Assembly: GCF_002964605.1 (NCBI RefSeq)
Contig: NZ_PQDH01000001.1
Coordinates: 1,054,001 to 1,118,000, forward strand
Source: Vallitalea okinawensis
GTDB lineage: Bacteria; Bacillota; Clostridia; Lachnospirales; PQDH01
Direction: 5' to 3'
Length of the DNA stretch: 64,000 nt
The position numbers and the translations under genes are program-made. Positions 16,782 through 24,654 of the stretch are shown here, piece after piece. Under the pieces are notes generated by a model. The model was given only the letters and a program-made list of their open reading frames with translations, made no database searches and was not told where the DNA came from. Every line of letters starts with the position of its first letter. Position 1 is the first letter of the stretch.

Positions 16782-19061
16782 TTATAATACCGATTTATAT
16801 TGCCCTGGTGTAACACCTTCATATTTTTTAAAAACTCTAATAAAAGCATTACTATAGGTATAGCCTACTTTATTAGCAACTTGACCTATTGTCTCATCTG
16901 TTTCTTCTAATAGCTTTTTAGCGTGATCTATCCGGACTTTATTAATGGTATTGAGAAGGCTGTCCCCCGTATCTTGTTTAAACAATTTAGATAGATACGC
17001 TGGTGTCATATTAAAGTGTTCTCCCAACATAGAAACATTCAGATCAGTATCATAATAATGTTCAAGTATAAACTCTTTTACTCGTTTACTCAGGTCATTG
17101 GATTCATCATTATTTAATTCTAGTTTCTTAACCATACAAATTTCAGATAGAGTATGATCAAGTACTTTTCTCATCTCCTCTACTGAATGGCATTTCATCA
17201 TTTTCTTAATTGGTTTTAAATCATCCAAAATCTTTTGTTCTTTGAAACCATTGATCGTCTTGATGATTGAACTTAATAAGTCAAACATGAGACATTGAAC
17301 AGCTTCTAATGAAATCAAATCTTCCATTAAATGCTGGTCTAATATTTCATCCAATAGGTCTTTAGCTTTCTCATAGTTTCCTACTTTGATCAAATTGATA
17401 ACTTGGTGTTCCTTCTCTATAGAATAATCGTATTTTCTCTTTGATTGTAACGTGTCCCCATAAAAAATTGTGTCAACATTGCCTAATATTTTCGTGTAAG
17501 CTAATGCATCCAAGGCTTCTCGATAGGCTTCTGAGATTCCCATTAATGAATCATGTGGAAAACTAATAGCCACTGTGAAATCAATGTTGAAGTTATCCTT
17601 AATGGGCTGATAAGCTTCTTGTATGATATCTGTTAAATAGCCTGGATAATATTCTTCTTTGGCAAAAGTTATATCGCTTAATATACATGCCAGAATTTCC
17701 TCTGACTCTACAATGGTGCACTTGTTTTGCTTAGACATGACTTCATGAAATATATTACCAATAATAAATCTAGCTAAACGCCATTCATGCTCAACGTTTT
17801 TACTCTTACTGAAACGGGATAAGTCATGTATTTGAAAAGCCATCACAACGAAATGCTTATCCGTGAATTGAATATCATAGGCTTTTAATTGTTGTCGTAG
17901 CTCTTCTTCATCTTCAATTTTACCTTTAAGTACTCGAGCTAAAAAATTATTCTTAAACACTTTATTTTGCCTACTTAATTGACATTTCATTTGTTTTTGA
18001 ATTTCAAAATTATGATCTAATGCGTCTTCAATATATTGGTATTCATTACCTACTATTTCTTCTTCCATTTCTGGTTTAACTCTATGAACAATTTTATTTA
18101 AAGGTTTATAATATTTCTTTGTAAATAAATAACCCAATATTATTCCGACTAACCCCAACAAAATAATAATACAAATGGTTTTATTTTTTAATTTCCTAGC
18201 CTCTTTCCAGAATAAACTCTCTGGCACTATTCTAACGTATTTAACATCTGTTACGTCGGATTCTAAACTAGATATAGCCACTTTATGTCCATCAATGACA
18301 TCACGAATCACCTGATGATCTGATAGTTCTTCATATTTTAGCCCATTAGGAAAGCTTAAATCACCTTTTGAAAATATCAACCTATTTTGGCTGTCTAAGA
18401 TGCATAGAAGCCCTTCTGATAAATATTCATCTTCTCCCATAACTTTGCTAATTCTGCTTTCATCAAGTTCTATTACTAATGTTGCAGTCATAGAGCTTTT
18501 ATAGTTTATTGGTAGGGATTGTAAATATAACAGTTTACTCACTTCATCACCTTCACCAGTCAAATAATTAAACCGGTTGATCTCTCTTTGATAGTTTCTT
18601 TTTACAATACGTCTAAAGAGGTCAGCATCAACATTAAACTGTTCTGTTGTAAACAAATCGAGATAACTGGTGTATACGGATTCGTTCGTTATTAATAAAC
18701 CAGGTTTAAAGACATATAGATATATATTTTTGCTCAAATCATTGGAGGTATTATATAATTTTAGATTCTTCAATGCTTCACGTAATACATATCTATCGTC
18801 TATGGTCAATTCTTCTTCCATGTTGATGACAGATTGAATAGTAGGCGTTAATCCTATGATATGAGCTGTTTGATCAATGGATTGAATTTCTCCATCTATC
18901 AACCCTTTGATTTGTGATAAATAAGCACTATTTAATTTGCTTATTTCACTTTCCATTGTGCTAGCAAACAAATTATAAATACCAATACTAAAGAATAATG
19001 CTATGCATACAATGATTAAATAAGATAAATACCATTTCCTGAATAAACCATGATTTTTCAC
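16782..19061 (-). CDS. Membrane-bound AraC-family regulator with extracellular sensor (YesN/AdeR-like)
   Basis: One-component regulator of about 760 aa. Order of parts: cytoplasmic start, membrane helix (about 14-36), extracellular sensing region (about 37-290), second membrane helix (about 295-315), a cytoplasmic middle region, and a C-terminal AraC double helix-turn-helix (last 100 residues, with VSMLGEHFNMTPAYLSKLFK and the GYTYSNAFIRVFKKYEGVTPGQY signature). Such proteins usually switch on adjacent polysaccharide-uptake genes, so the LplABC operon at 14581-10988 is a plausible target. The frame opens at 19130; a GGGGG SD sits 6 nt before the GTG at 19061 (an ATG at 19067 is too close to it), so the start is uncertain by up to 23 codons. 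Confidence 0.88.
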   Translation of the reverse strand: MKNHGLFRKWYLSYLIIVCIALFFSIGIYNLFASTMESEISKLNSAYLSQIKGLIDGEIQSIDQTAHIIGLTPTIQSVINMEEELTIDDRYVLREALKNLKLYNTSNDLSKNIYLYVFKPGLLITNESVYTSYLDLFTTEQFNVDADLFRRIVKRNYQREINRFNYLTGEGDEVSKLLYLQSLPINYKSSMTATLVIELDESRISKVMGEDEYLSEGLLCILDSQNRLIFSKGDLSFPNGLKYEELSDHQVIRDVIDGHKVAISSLESDVTDVKYVRIVPESLFWKEARKLKNKTICIIILLGLVGIILGYLFTKKYYKPLNKIVHRVKPEMEEEIVGNEYQYIEDALDHNFEIQKQMKCQLSRQNKVFKNNFLARVLKGKIEDEEELRQQLKAYDIQFTDKHFVVMAFQIHDLSRFSKSKNVEHEWRLARFIIGNIFHEVMSKQNKCTIVESEEILACILSDITFAKEEYYPGYLTDIIQEAYQPIKDNFNIDFTVAISFPHDSLMGISEAYREALDALAYTKILGNVDTIFYGDTLQSKRKYDYSIEKEHQVINLIKVGNYEKAKDLLDEILDQHLMEDLISLEAVQCLMFDLLSSIIKTINGFKEQKILDDLKPIKKMMKCHSVEEMRKVLDHTLSEICMVKKLELNNDESNDLSKRVKEFILEHYYDTDLNVSMLGEHFNMTPAYLSKLFKQDTGDSLLNTINKVRIDHAKKLLEETDETIGQVANKVGYTYSNAFIRVFKKYEGVTPGQYKSVL

Positions 19062-19183
19062 AAGCATCCCCCTTGTCCCCTCTATCTCTCTTCTTAATTG
19101 TAGCATAGGAATGGGTGTGAATAATATCATTTTGTCATTATTAATTATTGAAAACGATGATGAATATATAGAATTAATAGATA

Positions 19184-19238
19184 AAAAATGAAAAGAGCAT
19201 TATGTGGATACTTTCTAGCATCCACATAATACTCTTTT
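19184..19238 (-). terminator. Strong terminator of the spore-protein gene
   Basis: Arms 19191-19209 and 19220-19238 pair over 19 bp with one mismatch, and six T follow on the minus strand. It stands 20 bp after the stop of the SASP gene. Confidence 0.88.
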
Positions 19239-19257
19239 AAAGTAATTTACGCACTAA

Positions 19258-19554
19258 CTACATCAAGTTATTTCCATCAACTTCACCATCAGCCATCTCT
19301 TTTTCTACTTGTGTCACCATGCGACGAACCATCTCTCCGCCAAGCTGACCAGCTTTAGCCATGGTACCAATTTGATGGGATGTAAGATTACCCATATAAG
19401 GGTGATCAGGTTCTGGAACCTTCTCAGGTATACCTTCTGGTACTCCGTCACTATCATTCATGTTTATCTGATTTAATGTATTACTATTAGATACTGCTTG
19501 ATTATTATTAGGCATACTGTTCTTAATATTTTTATCAAACTTCAAAATGGACAC
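19258..19554 (-). CDS. Alpha/beta-type small acid-soluble spore protein, divergent N-terminal half
   Basis: A 98-aa DNA-binding spore protein. The C-terminal half keeps the SASP signature (GQLGGEMVRRMVTQVEKEM, about 69-88), the second conserved helix that binds DNA in dormant spores. The N-terminal half is unusual: instead of the first helix with the germination-protease site it has an Asn/Ser-rich stretch and the Pro/Glu segment VPEGIPEKVPEPDHP. SD GGAGG is well placed. It is monocistronic with its own strong terminator. Expression in the forespore is expected from the family; I see no clear sigma-G promoter. Confidence 0.78.
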   Translation of the reverse strand: MSILKFDKNIKNSMPNNNQAVSNSNTLNQINMNDSDGVPEGIPEKVPEPDHPYMGNLTSHQIGTMAKAGQLGGEMVRRMVTQVEKEMADGEVDGNNLM

Positions 19555-19627
19555 CTCCTATAACTAGCCTAACCAATCAAATGATTTTTTACACCTATTC
19601 CTCAATTTTACAACAGAACATAATATA

Positions 19628-20443
19628 CTATGATGCAAACCAGGAGCAAGATGATTTAATTTCTAAATCCTTTTCTTCATCCAATCTTTCGTTTAGGCTG
19701 ATAAATAACCCAGTTAATGAAGCAATGGTAAAGGGTCTAGCTAACAAAAGTATGCTTTGTTTTGAAAACATAAACCACAACTGTGCCGTGACACCATTAA
19801 TAACCTCAAATAATTCGCCTAATTCTATTATTACAAAAGGTGTATGAAAGATTATACTACTCAATAGGTAGACGATAGCAACACTTTTTATTTCTTTTCT
19901 TGTAAGCAACATACTCGTCTTAACAAAAGATCCTTTTTCTTTTCTTAATACCGCTATATAGGTTGCAAAAATCATTCTTAAGGTTAGCCATATCATGATT
20001 AAAAATGAGAGAATAGCGATGACTATACCAAAATAATTTTGAAATATTAAAACTGCAAAAAAAACACCTAACAAGGGGAGAATCATATAAGCAAGTATCT
20101 CTAGGTCAGCTAATAAGTATTTCCAAAACTTTAATTTACTCATTTTAATAAGTGTTCGCCACTCCATATCTCTATGTTCATAGTAAAGTGAGCATAGTAT
20201 AATCAGAGCAATAGAAAATAAAAAAGTGAAATATAGATAGGGTATGTAGAGTATGAGTTTACCTATGAGGTACGATATGTTATCAGTGGGTATATTCAGC
20301 CGGTTTACTAGTAGAGAATACCCATCTAAAAAAAACTGTACTATGAAAATCAATAAGGAGTATACAATAAGTGTCGTAAATTTTTCTTTATAGATATAGA
20401 TGGCTTGCTTCAAGATACGCCAAGGTAGTATCCTTTCTTTCAT
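19628..20443 (-). CDS. Polytopic membrane protein of unknown function
   Basis: A 271-aa integral membrane protein with about six hydrophobic segments (near 22-38, 60-88, 107-130, 135-165, 187-208 and 235-260) and a basic N-terminus (MKERILPWRILKQA). The arrangement resembles membrane proteins with a cytoplasmic N-terminal amphipathic helix, but I recognise no family with certainty. The frame opens at GTG 20452; GGGGTGA 6 nt before the ATG at 20443 decides the start. It is monocistronic, between the spore-protein and glutamate dehydrogenase genes. Confidence 0.75.
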   Translation of the reverse strand: MKERILPWRILKQAIYIYKEKFTTLIVYSLLIFIVQFFLDGYSLLVNRLNIPTDNISYLIGKLILYIPYLYFTFLFSIALIILCSLYYEHRDMEWRTLIKMSKLKFWKYLLADLEILAYMILPLLGVFFAVLIFQNYFGIVIAILSFLIMIWLTLRMIFATYIAVLRKEKGSFVKTSMLLTRKEIKSVAIVYLLSSIIFHTPFVIIELGELFEVINGVTAQLWFMFSKQSILLLARPFTIASLTGLFISLNERLDEEKDLEIKSSCSWFAS

Positions 20444-20496
20444 AATGATCACCCCAATGAAATATGTATATATTTACCATTATAAAGTTTCCCACA

Positions 20497-20524
20497 AAAA
20501 AAGGCAACCCATAATGGATTGCCC
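20497..20524 (-). terminator. Terminator of the glutamate dehydrogenase gene
   Basis: An 8-bp stem (20504-20511 with 20517-20524, one G-U pair on the minus strand, loop of 5) is followed on the minus strand by seven T. Confidence 0.88.
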
Positions 20525-20539
20525 TATTATACATATATC

Positions 20540-21799
20540 TTAGTACCAACCACGTAATTTCATTGGTGCTGCTACTGTTTTAATAGCGATACGATAAGCA
20601 GCTTTACGCATTGGAATTGAGAATTCTTCCATATAGCCAATAACTCTATTGAAAGCTTGAATCATTTTCTTCTCTTGCTTATCTTGAACTTCATCAAAGT
20701 TCCAATAATAGTTGTGTAAGTTTTGTACCCACTCAAAGTAAGATACTGTAACACCACCAGCATTAGCAAGAATATCAGGAATGACTAAAATGCCTTGTGC
20801 ATTAAGTACTTCTTCTGCTTCTGGAGTAGTAGGACCATTAGCACCTTCAGAAATGATTTTAGTTTTGATTTTATGAACATTACCCATATGGATAGAGTTT
20901 TCTAATGCACATGGACAAAGAATATCACTTTCAATATCAAAGATAGCTTCACGATCAATCATCTCTGCATCGCCTTTGAATTCAGTTAAAGGTCTTCTTT
21001 CTTCAGCGAACTTCATAAGCTCGTCAATAGGTAGACCATTTTCATTATATAAACCGCAAGAAACGTCAGATACTGCAATTACTTTTGCACCCATCTCTTC
21101 AAGGTATAAAGCTGAATAACTACCAACATTACCAAAACCTTGAACAACGACTTTTGCGCCATTTAAATCTAAATTTTTATATTTAGCAGCTTCTCTTGCC
21201 ATTAATGCTACCCCATAACCAGTAGCTTCTTTTCTACCATGGCAGCCACCAAATTCAACTGGTTTACCAGTAAATGCACCTGGTAATGTACGTCCAATAC
21301 CTCTTAAACGAGAATATTCATCTACCATCCATGCCATTGTATTACCATTAGTATTTACATCTGGAGCAGGAATATCTTTTCTTTCACCAATAATTGGTGC
21401 GATCGCTCTTACATAACCACGAGCTAATCTTTCAAGTTCTTGATCAGATAATTTAGATGGATCTACTTCAACCCCACCTTTAGCACCACCATATGGTAAG
21501 TGAATAACTGCACATTTTAATGTCATCCATGTTGCTAAAGCTTTAACATCATCTTCATCAACACGTGGATGGAAACGGATACCACCTTTTGTTGGACCAG
21601 GAGCATCATTATGTTGAACTCTATATCCTCTAAATACTTCTGTTGAACCATCATCCATTTTAACTGGAATATTTACTTCAAAAACTCTTAAAGGATTTTT
21701 TAGTAGACGGTGTACTGCTTCTTCTTCCCCCATCTCATGACATACGTCTTCAATTTGTTGTTGTACAATCTCAAATGGATTTAAAGTTTTTTCGCTCAT
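20540..21799 (-). CDS. gdhA: Glutamate dehydrogenase (Glu/Leu/Phe/Val dehydrogenase family)
   Basis: Catalyses reversible oxidative deamination of glutamate to 2-oxoglutarate and ammonia in the cytoplasm. Length (419 aa) matches the hexameric catabolic RocG/GudB type. The catalytic-lysine motif PYGGAKGG (103-109, Lys107), the substrate-binding KGGIRFHP (71-78) and the dinucleotide-binding GFGNVGS (about 221-227) are intact. The short form and these motifs favour NAD as coenzyme, though that is inference. It is monocistronic with its own terminator; the SD is weak (AGGGAAGG). Confidence 0.95.
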   Translation of the reverse strand: MSEKTLNPFEIVQQQIEDVCHEMGEEEAVHRLLKNPLRVFEVNIPVKMDDGSTEVFRGYRVQHNDAPGPTKGGIRFHPRVDEDDVKALATWMTLKCAVIHLPYGGAKGGVEVDPSKLSDQELERLARGYVRAIAPIIGERKDIPAPDVNTNGNTMAWMVDEYSRLRGIGRTLPGAFTGKPVEFGGCHGRKEATGYGVALMAREAAKYKNLDLNGAKVVVQGFGNVGSYSALYLEEMGAKVIAVSDVSCGLYNENGLPIDELMKFAEERRPLTEFKGDAEMIDREAIFDIESDILCPCALENSIHMGNVHKIKTKIISEGANGPTTPEAEEVLNAQGILVIPDILANAGGVTVSYFEWVQNLHNYYWNFDEVQDKQEKKMIQAFNRVIGYMEEFSIPMRKAAYRIAIKTVAAPMKLRGWY

Positions 21800-21950
21800 A
21801 TCTAATTCCCTACCTTCCCTTATTTATAGCACGGATTTCCTTTACAACTTTATTTTAAACCAAAAAAATTGATGAAGCAATACCTTAACCCAAAAAGATT
21901 TTAAGCGCAATTCACCGTCATAGTATAGAATTTTTTGAATATTTAAATCA

Positions 21951-21975
21951 GGCTCTAATCTTTGATTTATGAGCC
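21951..21975 (-). terminator. Weak hairpin overlapping the stop of the 21967-22992 gene
   Basis: GGCTC (21951-21955) pairs with GAGCC (21971-21975); on the minus strand TGATTT follows. It could be a weak terminator. The short stem makes this uncertain. Confidence 0.35.
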
Positions 21976-22992
21976 CTTTTTTCCTTTTCTATACAAGTCT
22001 TCAGCAGAACTTTCGGCAAATTTGGTCCAGATGCCTTCTTCAAATTCATTAAGTTCGTAGTACAAAACTTGGCTTTCCTTTAAAATTTTCTGTACATTTA
22101 GATAATCCTTGGTTTCTATTCGGAGACGATCCATAAGAATAGTATAGTCAGAATGCCTATTATTATTCAATTCTTCAAACACACGCCCTAAATTCCCCAG
22201 AATCATGTCTCTTAAAATATTTTGGAAATACTCTTCATAGGTGCCCCAATAAGAAATTTCTCCATTTCCTTCTTCATCACCTAGTAAACTTATGCGTTCT
22301 CCTGTATATTCATACAAGAAAGGGTATATATCAAAGTAATCATTGATGTCAAACTGACCTATAGGCATTAAAATACTATCAGCTTGACCTGTAAGATCCT
22401 CATCATTCTCTTCATCAACTTCAAGAATATATTTCGTATGATTATCAATAATATGAGTAAATTTTTCGGCTAACTGACCTATAACATATTCATCATCAAA
22501 AACCTTGACCATTTCCATAATAATATCTTCTTCAGATAGACTCATATGTTTTTCATCATCTAATAGATATTTTTTAGCTACATCATATATCTTTTTAGGT
22601 TCTTTATGGAATAAATCCTTAAAAATATCTTGCTTATATTCGTCAAAAGCACTAAAAAATTCTTTATCCTCATTGATTTCCTTAATTTCTGCTGGGGTAA
22701 AGACTTCATTTAATGCATGATCTTCTCTTTCTTCAAAGTACTCTAGTATGACATTTTCAAGTATTTCTTTTAGCTCTTTACAACGGTGATAAATGACTTT
22801 GTAATTCTCATCATTTAAAATAACATCAAAGGCTTCTGATAATGTATCAAAAGCTTCCATAGCAGTTCGTGTTAAACTCTTTTTTCTTTCATCTTTATAA
22901 ATTTCTTCAAAATATCGTATATAAAACTCCTTTGTTAAATACTCTTCATCAATTAAATCTAACAAAGTATTCATTCGCTCTTGCTTATCCAT
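21967..22992 (-). CDS. Acidic, helical cytoplasmic protein of unknown function
   Basis: A 341-aa soluble protein, very rich in Glu, Asp, Lys and Tyr, with no signal peptide or membrane helix and predicted to be almost entirely alpha-helical. I recognise no domain. The frame opens at GTG 23007, but GAGGAGG ends 6 nt before the ATG at 22992, which is the chosen start. It lies between gdhA and the divergent LCP gene and appears to be monocistronic. Charged all-helical proteins of this sort are often lineage-specific. Confidence 0.72.
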   Translation of the reverse strand: MDKQERMNTLLDLIDEEYLTKEFYIRYFEEIYKDERKKSLTRTAMEAFDTLSEAFDVILNDENYKVIYHRCKELKEILENVILEYFEEREDHALNEVFTPAEIKEINEDKEFFSAFDEYKQDIFKDLFHKEPKKIYDVAKKYLLDDEKHMSLSEEDIIMEMVKVFDDEYVIGQLAEKFTHIIDNHTKYILEVDEENDEDLTGQADSILMPIGQFDINDYFDIYPFLYEYTGERISLLGDEEGNGEISYWGTYEEYFQNILRDMILGNLGRVFEELNNNRHSDYTILMDRLRIETKDYLNVQKILKESQVLYYELNEFEEGIWTKFAESSAEDLYRKGKKGS

Positions 22993-23328
22993 TTTAGTCC
23001 TCCTCACTTCTCACTTAAATATCTCAATTATTAAACCATATTTTTTATATAAAATCAAATAGAACCTTCATCAACTCTTCTTTCAGTCTATATTATTGAC
23101 TATATTCATTTACTTCACACATTTATGCTTTTTTTCAGCCACTGTCACTAGGTTTTTCCTTGGTTATCATGCTTATTTTGTGCTAATTTTTTGATGCTAT
23201 TTCGATAAAATTGTTGTATACTATTAAGGTATGAGATTGAAATGCAAATTTAACATTCTTATTGTATGAAATATACGGTAAATAGTTAGAATAGATAATA
23301 TATACACACACAAGGGGAGAGAAAATAG
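22993..23328. other. Divergent promoter region, nothing specific recognised
   Basis: AT-rich spacer between the divergent genes at 22992 and 23329. TATACT at 23217-23222 is a possible -10 for the LCP gene, but no convincing -35 stands at the right distance. I see no palindrome or riboswitch. Confidence 0.4.
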
Positions 23329-24606
23329 ATGTCCAAAAATAAAAATCCGCTAAGAAAATACTTGAGAATCGTCACTGCAATTGTCGTACCTTTTTTCGTC
23401 ATTTGGCTAGTCGTTGTTGGTGGTTATACCCTTATGAACAATGATAGTCAAGAACAACCCCCTATTGATAAAAGTCAAACATCCTTAACTGAAGAGAATC
23501 CAACAGAACCAGAAACAGTATCTGTCGTTACAACTGAAAACGAATTAATTACAGTAGCAGTACTTGGTCTTGATGAAAGTGAAGCTTTAACTGATGTTAT
23601 GATGATAGGTGTATTTAATACTGAAACCCATATGATTGATACATTTTCCATACCTCGTGATACTTATATACAGCTCAGTGATGATGCTGCTAGTAAGCTA
23701 CAAGCTCCAAAAGTCCTTAAACTTAATGGCTTACATGCATATGCTAAGGGGGCTGGCGTGGAAAATCCTGAACAATACACATTAAGCGCTATTGAAGAGA
23801 TTATTGGTGTGGATATAGATCACCATATTAAAATCTCCTTAGATGTATTTAATGAAATGGTAGATGCTATCGGTGGTGTAGAAATATATGTACCTGAACT
23901 CATGGAGTACCATGATCCCTACCAAGACTTATATATCTATATTGAGCCTGGTACTCAAGTTCTTGATGGCAAGAAAGCCGAAGACTTTGTTCGTTACCGC
24001 GCCACTTATACAAACGGTGATTTAGATCGTATTGAAATGCAACATTACTTTATGCAAGCCTTTATGAAGTCTGCACTTGAACCTGAAATTGTTAAGCAAA
24101 TACCTGGTATCATTTCAGCACTGTATTCTAATTTATCCACTGATGTGGGCATATGGGATATACTGGCCTATACCAAGTACCTCGATGATATATCCACAAA
24201 CAACTTAAGATCCTACACTATTCCAGGAGAAGCTATGTACATTGATGACGTTTCTTATTTCGTTTATGATAGTGAAAATGTGAAAACCTTTGTTGATGAA
24301 AAATTAGCTATTGGTGCTCCTGAGATTGTTGAAAGCAAGGGATTAGCTATAGAAGTACTCAATGGTGGTTCAACAAATGGTCTTGCAACAAAATTTGAAG
24401 ACATTTTATCTGATGATGATTACACTGTCATTTCCGTTGGTAACTATGAAGGCTCTCGTATTGATCAAACTCGTATTTATGTTAAAGAAGAAAAATATGG
24501 TCAAGATCTGATGTCATACTTTATTGATGCCAAAGTAGTTGTCGATAATACTGTAATACCAGATGGTATTGATATTCAAATCGTTATTGGCAGCAGTGAA
24601 AAATAG
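23329..24606 (+). CDS. LytR-CpsA-Psr (LCP) family cell-wall ligase with C-terminal LytR_C domain
   Basis: A 425-aa membrane-anchored enzyme that transfers undecaprenyl-linked glycopolymers (such as teichoic acid or capsule) to peptidoglycan. Residues 13-36 form the N-terminal membrane helix, followed by a Gln/Glu/Thr-rich linker. The LCP domain (about 73-240) has the phosphate-binding arginines in SIPRDTYI and in VRYRATYTNGDLDRIEMQ. The last 90 residues form the LytR_C domain (IEVLNGGSTNGLA). SD AAGGGGAGAG precedes the ATG. Monocistronic, with a terminator 8 bp after the stop. Confidence 0.93.
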   Translation: MSKNKNPLRKYLRIVTAIVVPFFVIWLVVVGGYTLMNNDSQEQPPIDKSQTSLTEENPTEPETVSVVTTENELITVAVLGLDESEALTDVMMIGVFNTETHMIDTFSIPRDTYIQLSDDAASKLQAPKVLKLNGLHAYAKGAGVENPEQYTLSAIEEIIGVDIDHHIKISLDVFNEMVDAIGGVEIYVPELMEYHDPYQDLYIYIEPGTQVLDGKKAEDFVRYRATYTNGDLDRIEMQHYFMQAFMKSALEPEIVKQIPGIISALYSNLSTDVGIWDILAYTKYLDDISTNNLRSYTIPGEAMYIDDVSYFVYDSENVKTFVDEKLAIGAPEIVESKGLAIEVLNGGSTNGLATKFEDILSDDDYTVISVGNYEGSRIDQTRIYVKEEKYGQDLMSYFIDAKVVVDNTVIPDGIDIQIVIGSSEK

Positions 24607-24613
24607 GATACTA

Positions 24614-24646
24614 AAACCTACAGATTTTATATCTGTAGGTTTTTTA
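24614..24646. terminator. Bidirectional terminator between LCP and GH94 genes
   Basis: AAACCTACAGA (24614-24624) pairs with TCTGTAGGTTT (24632-24642), followed by more T on the plus strand. A-rich sequence on the other side lets it also serve the convergent GH94 operon ending at 24655, although its stem lies after that stop with a shorter T-run. Confidence 0.85.
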
Positions 24647-24654
24647 TAGTATTT

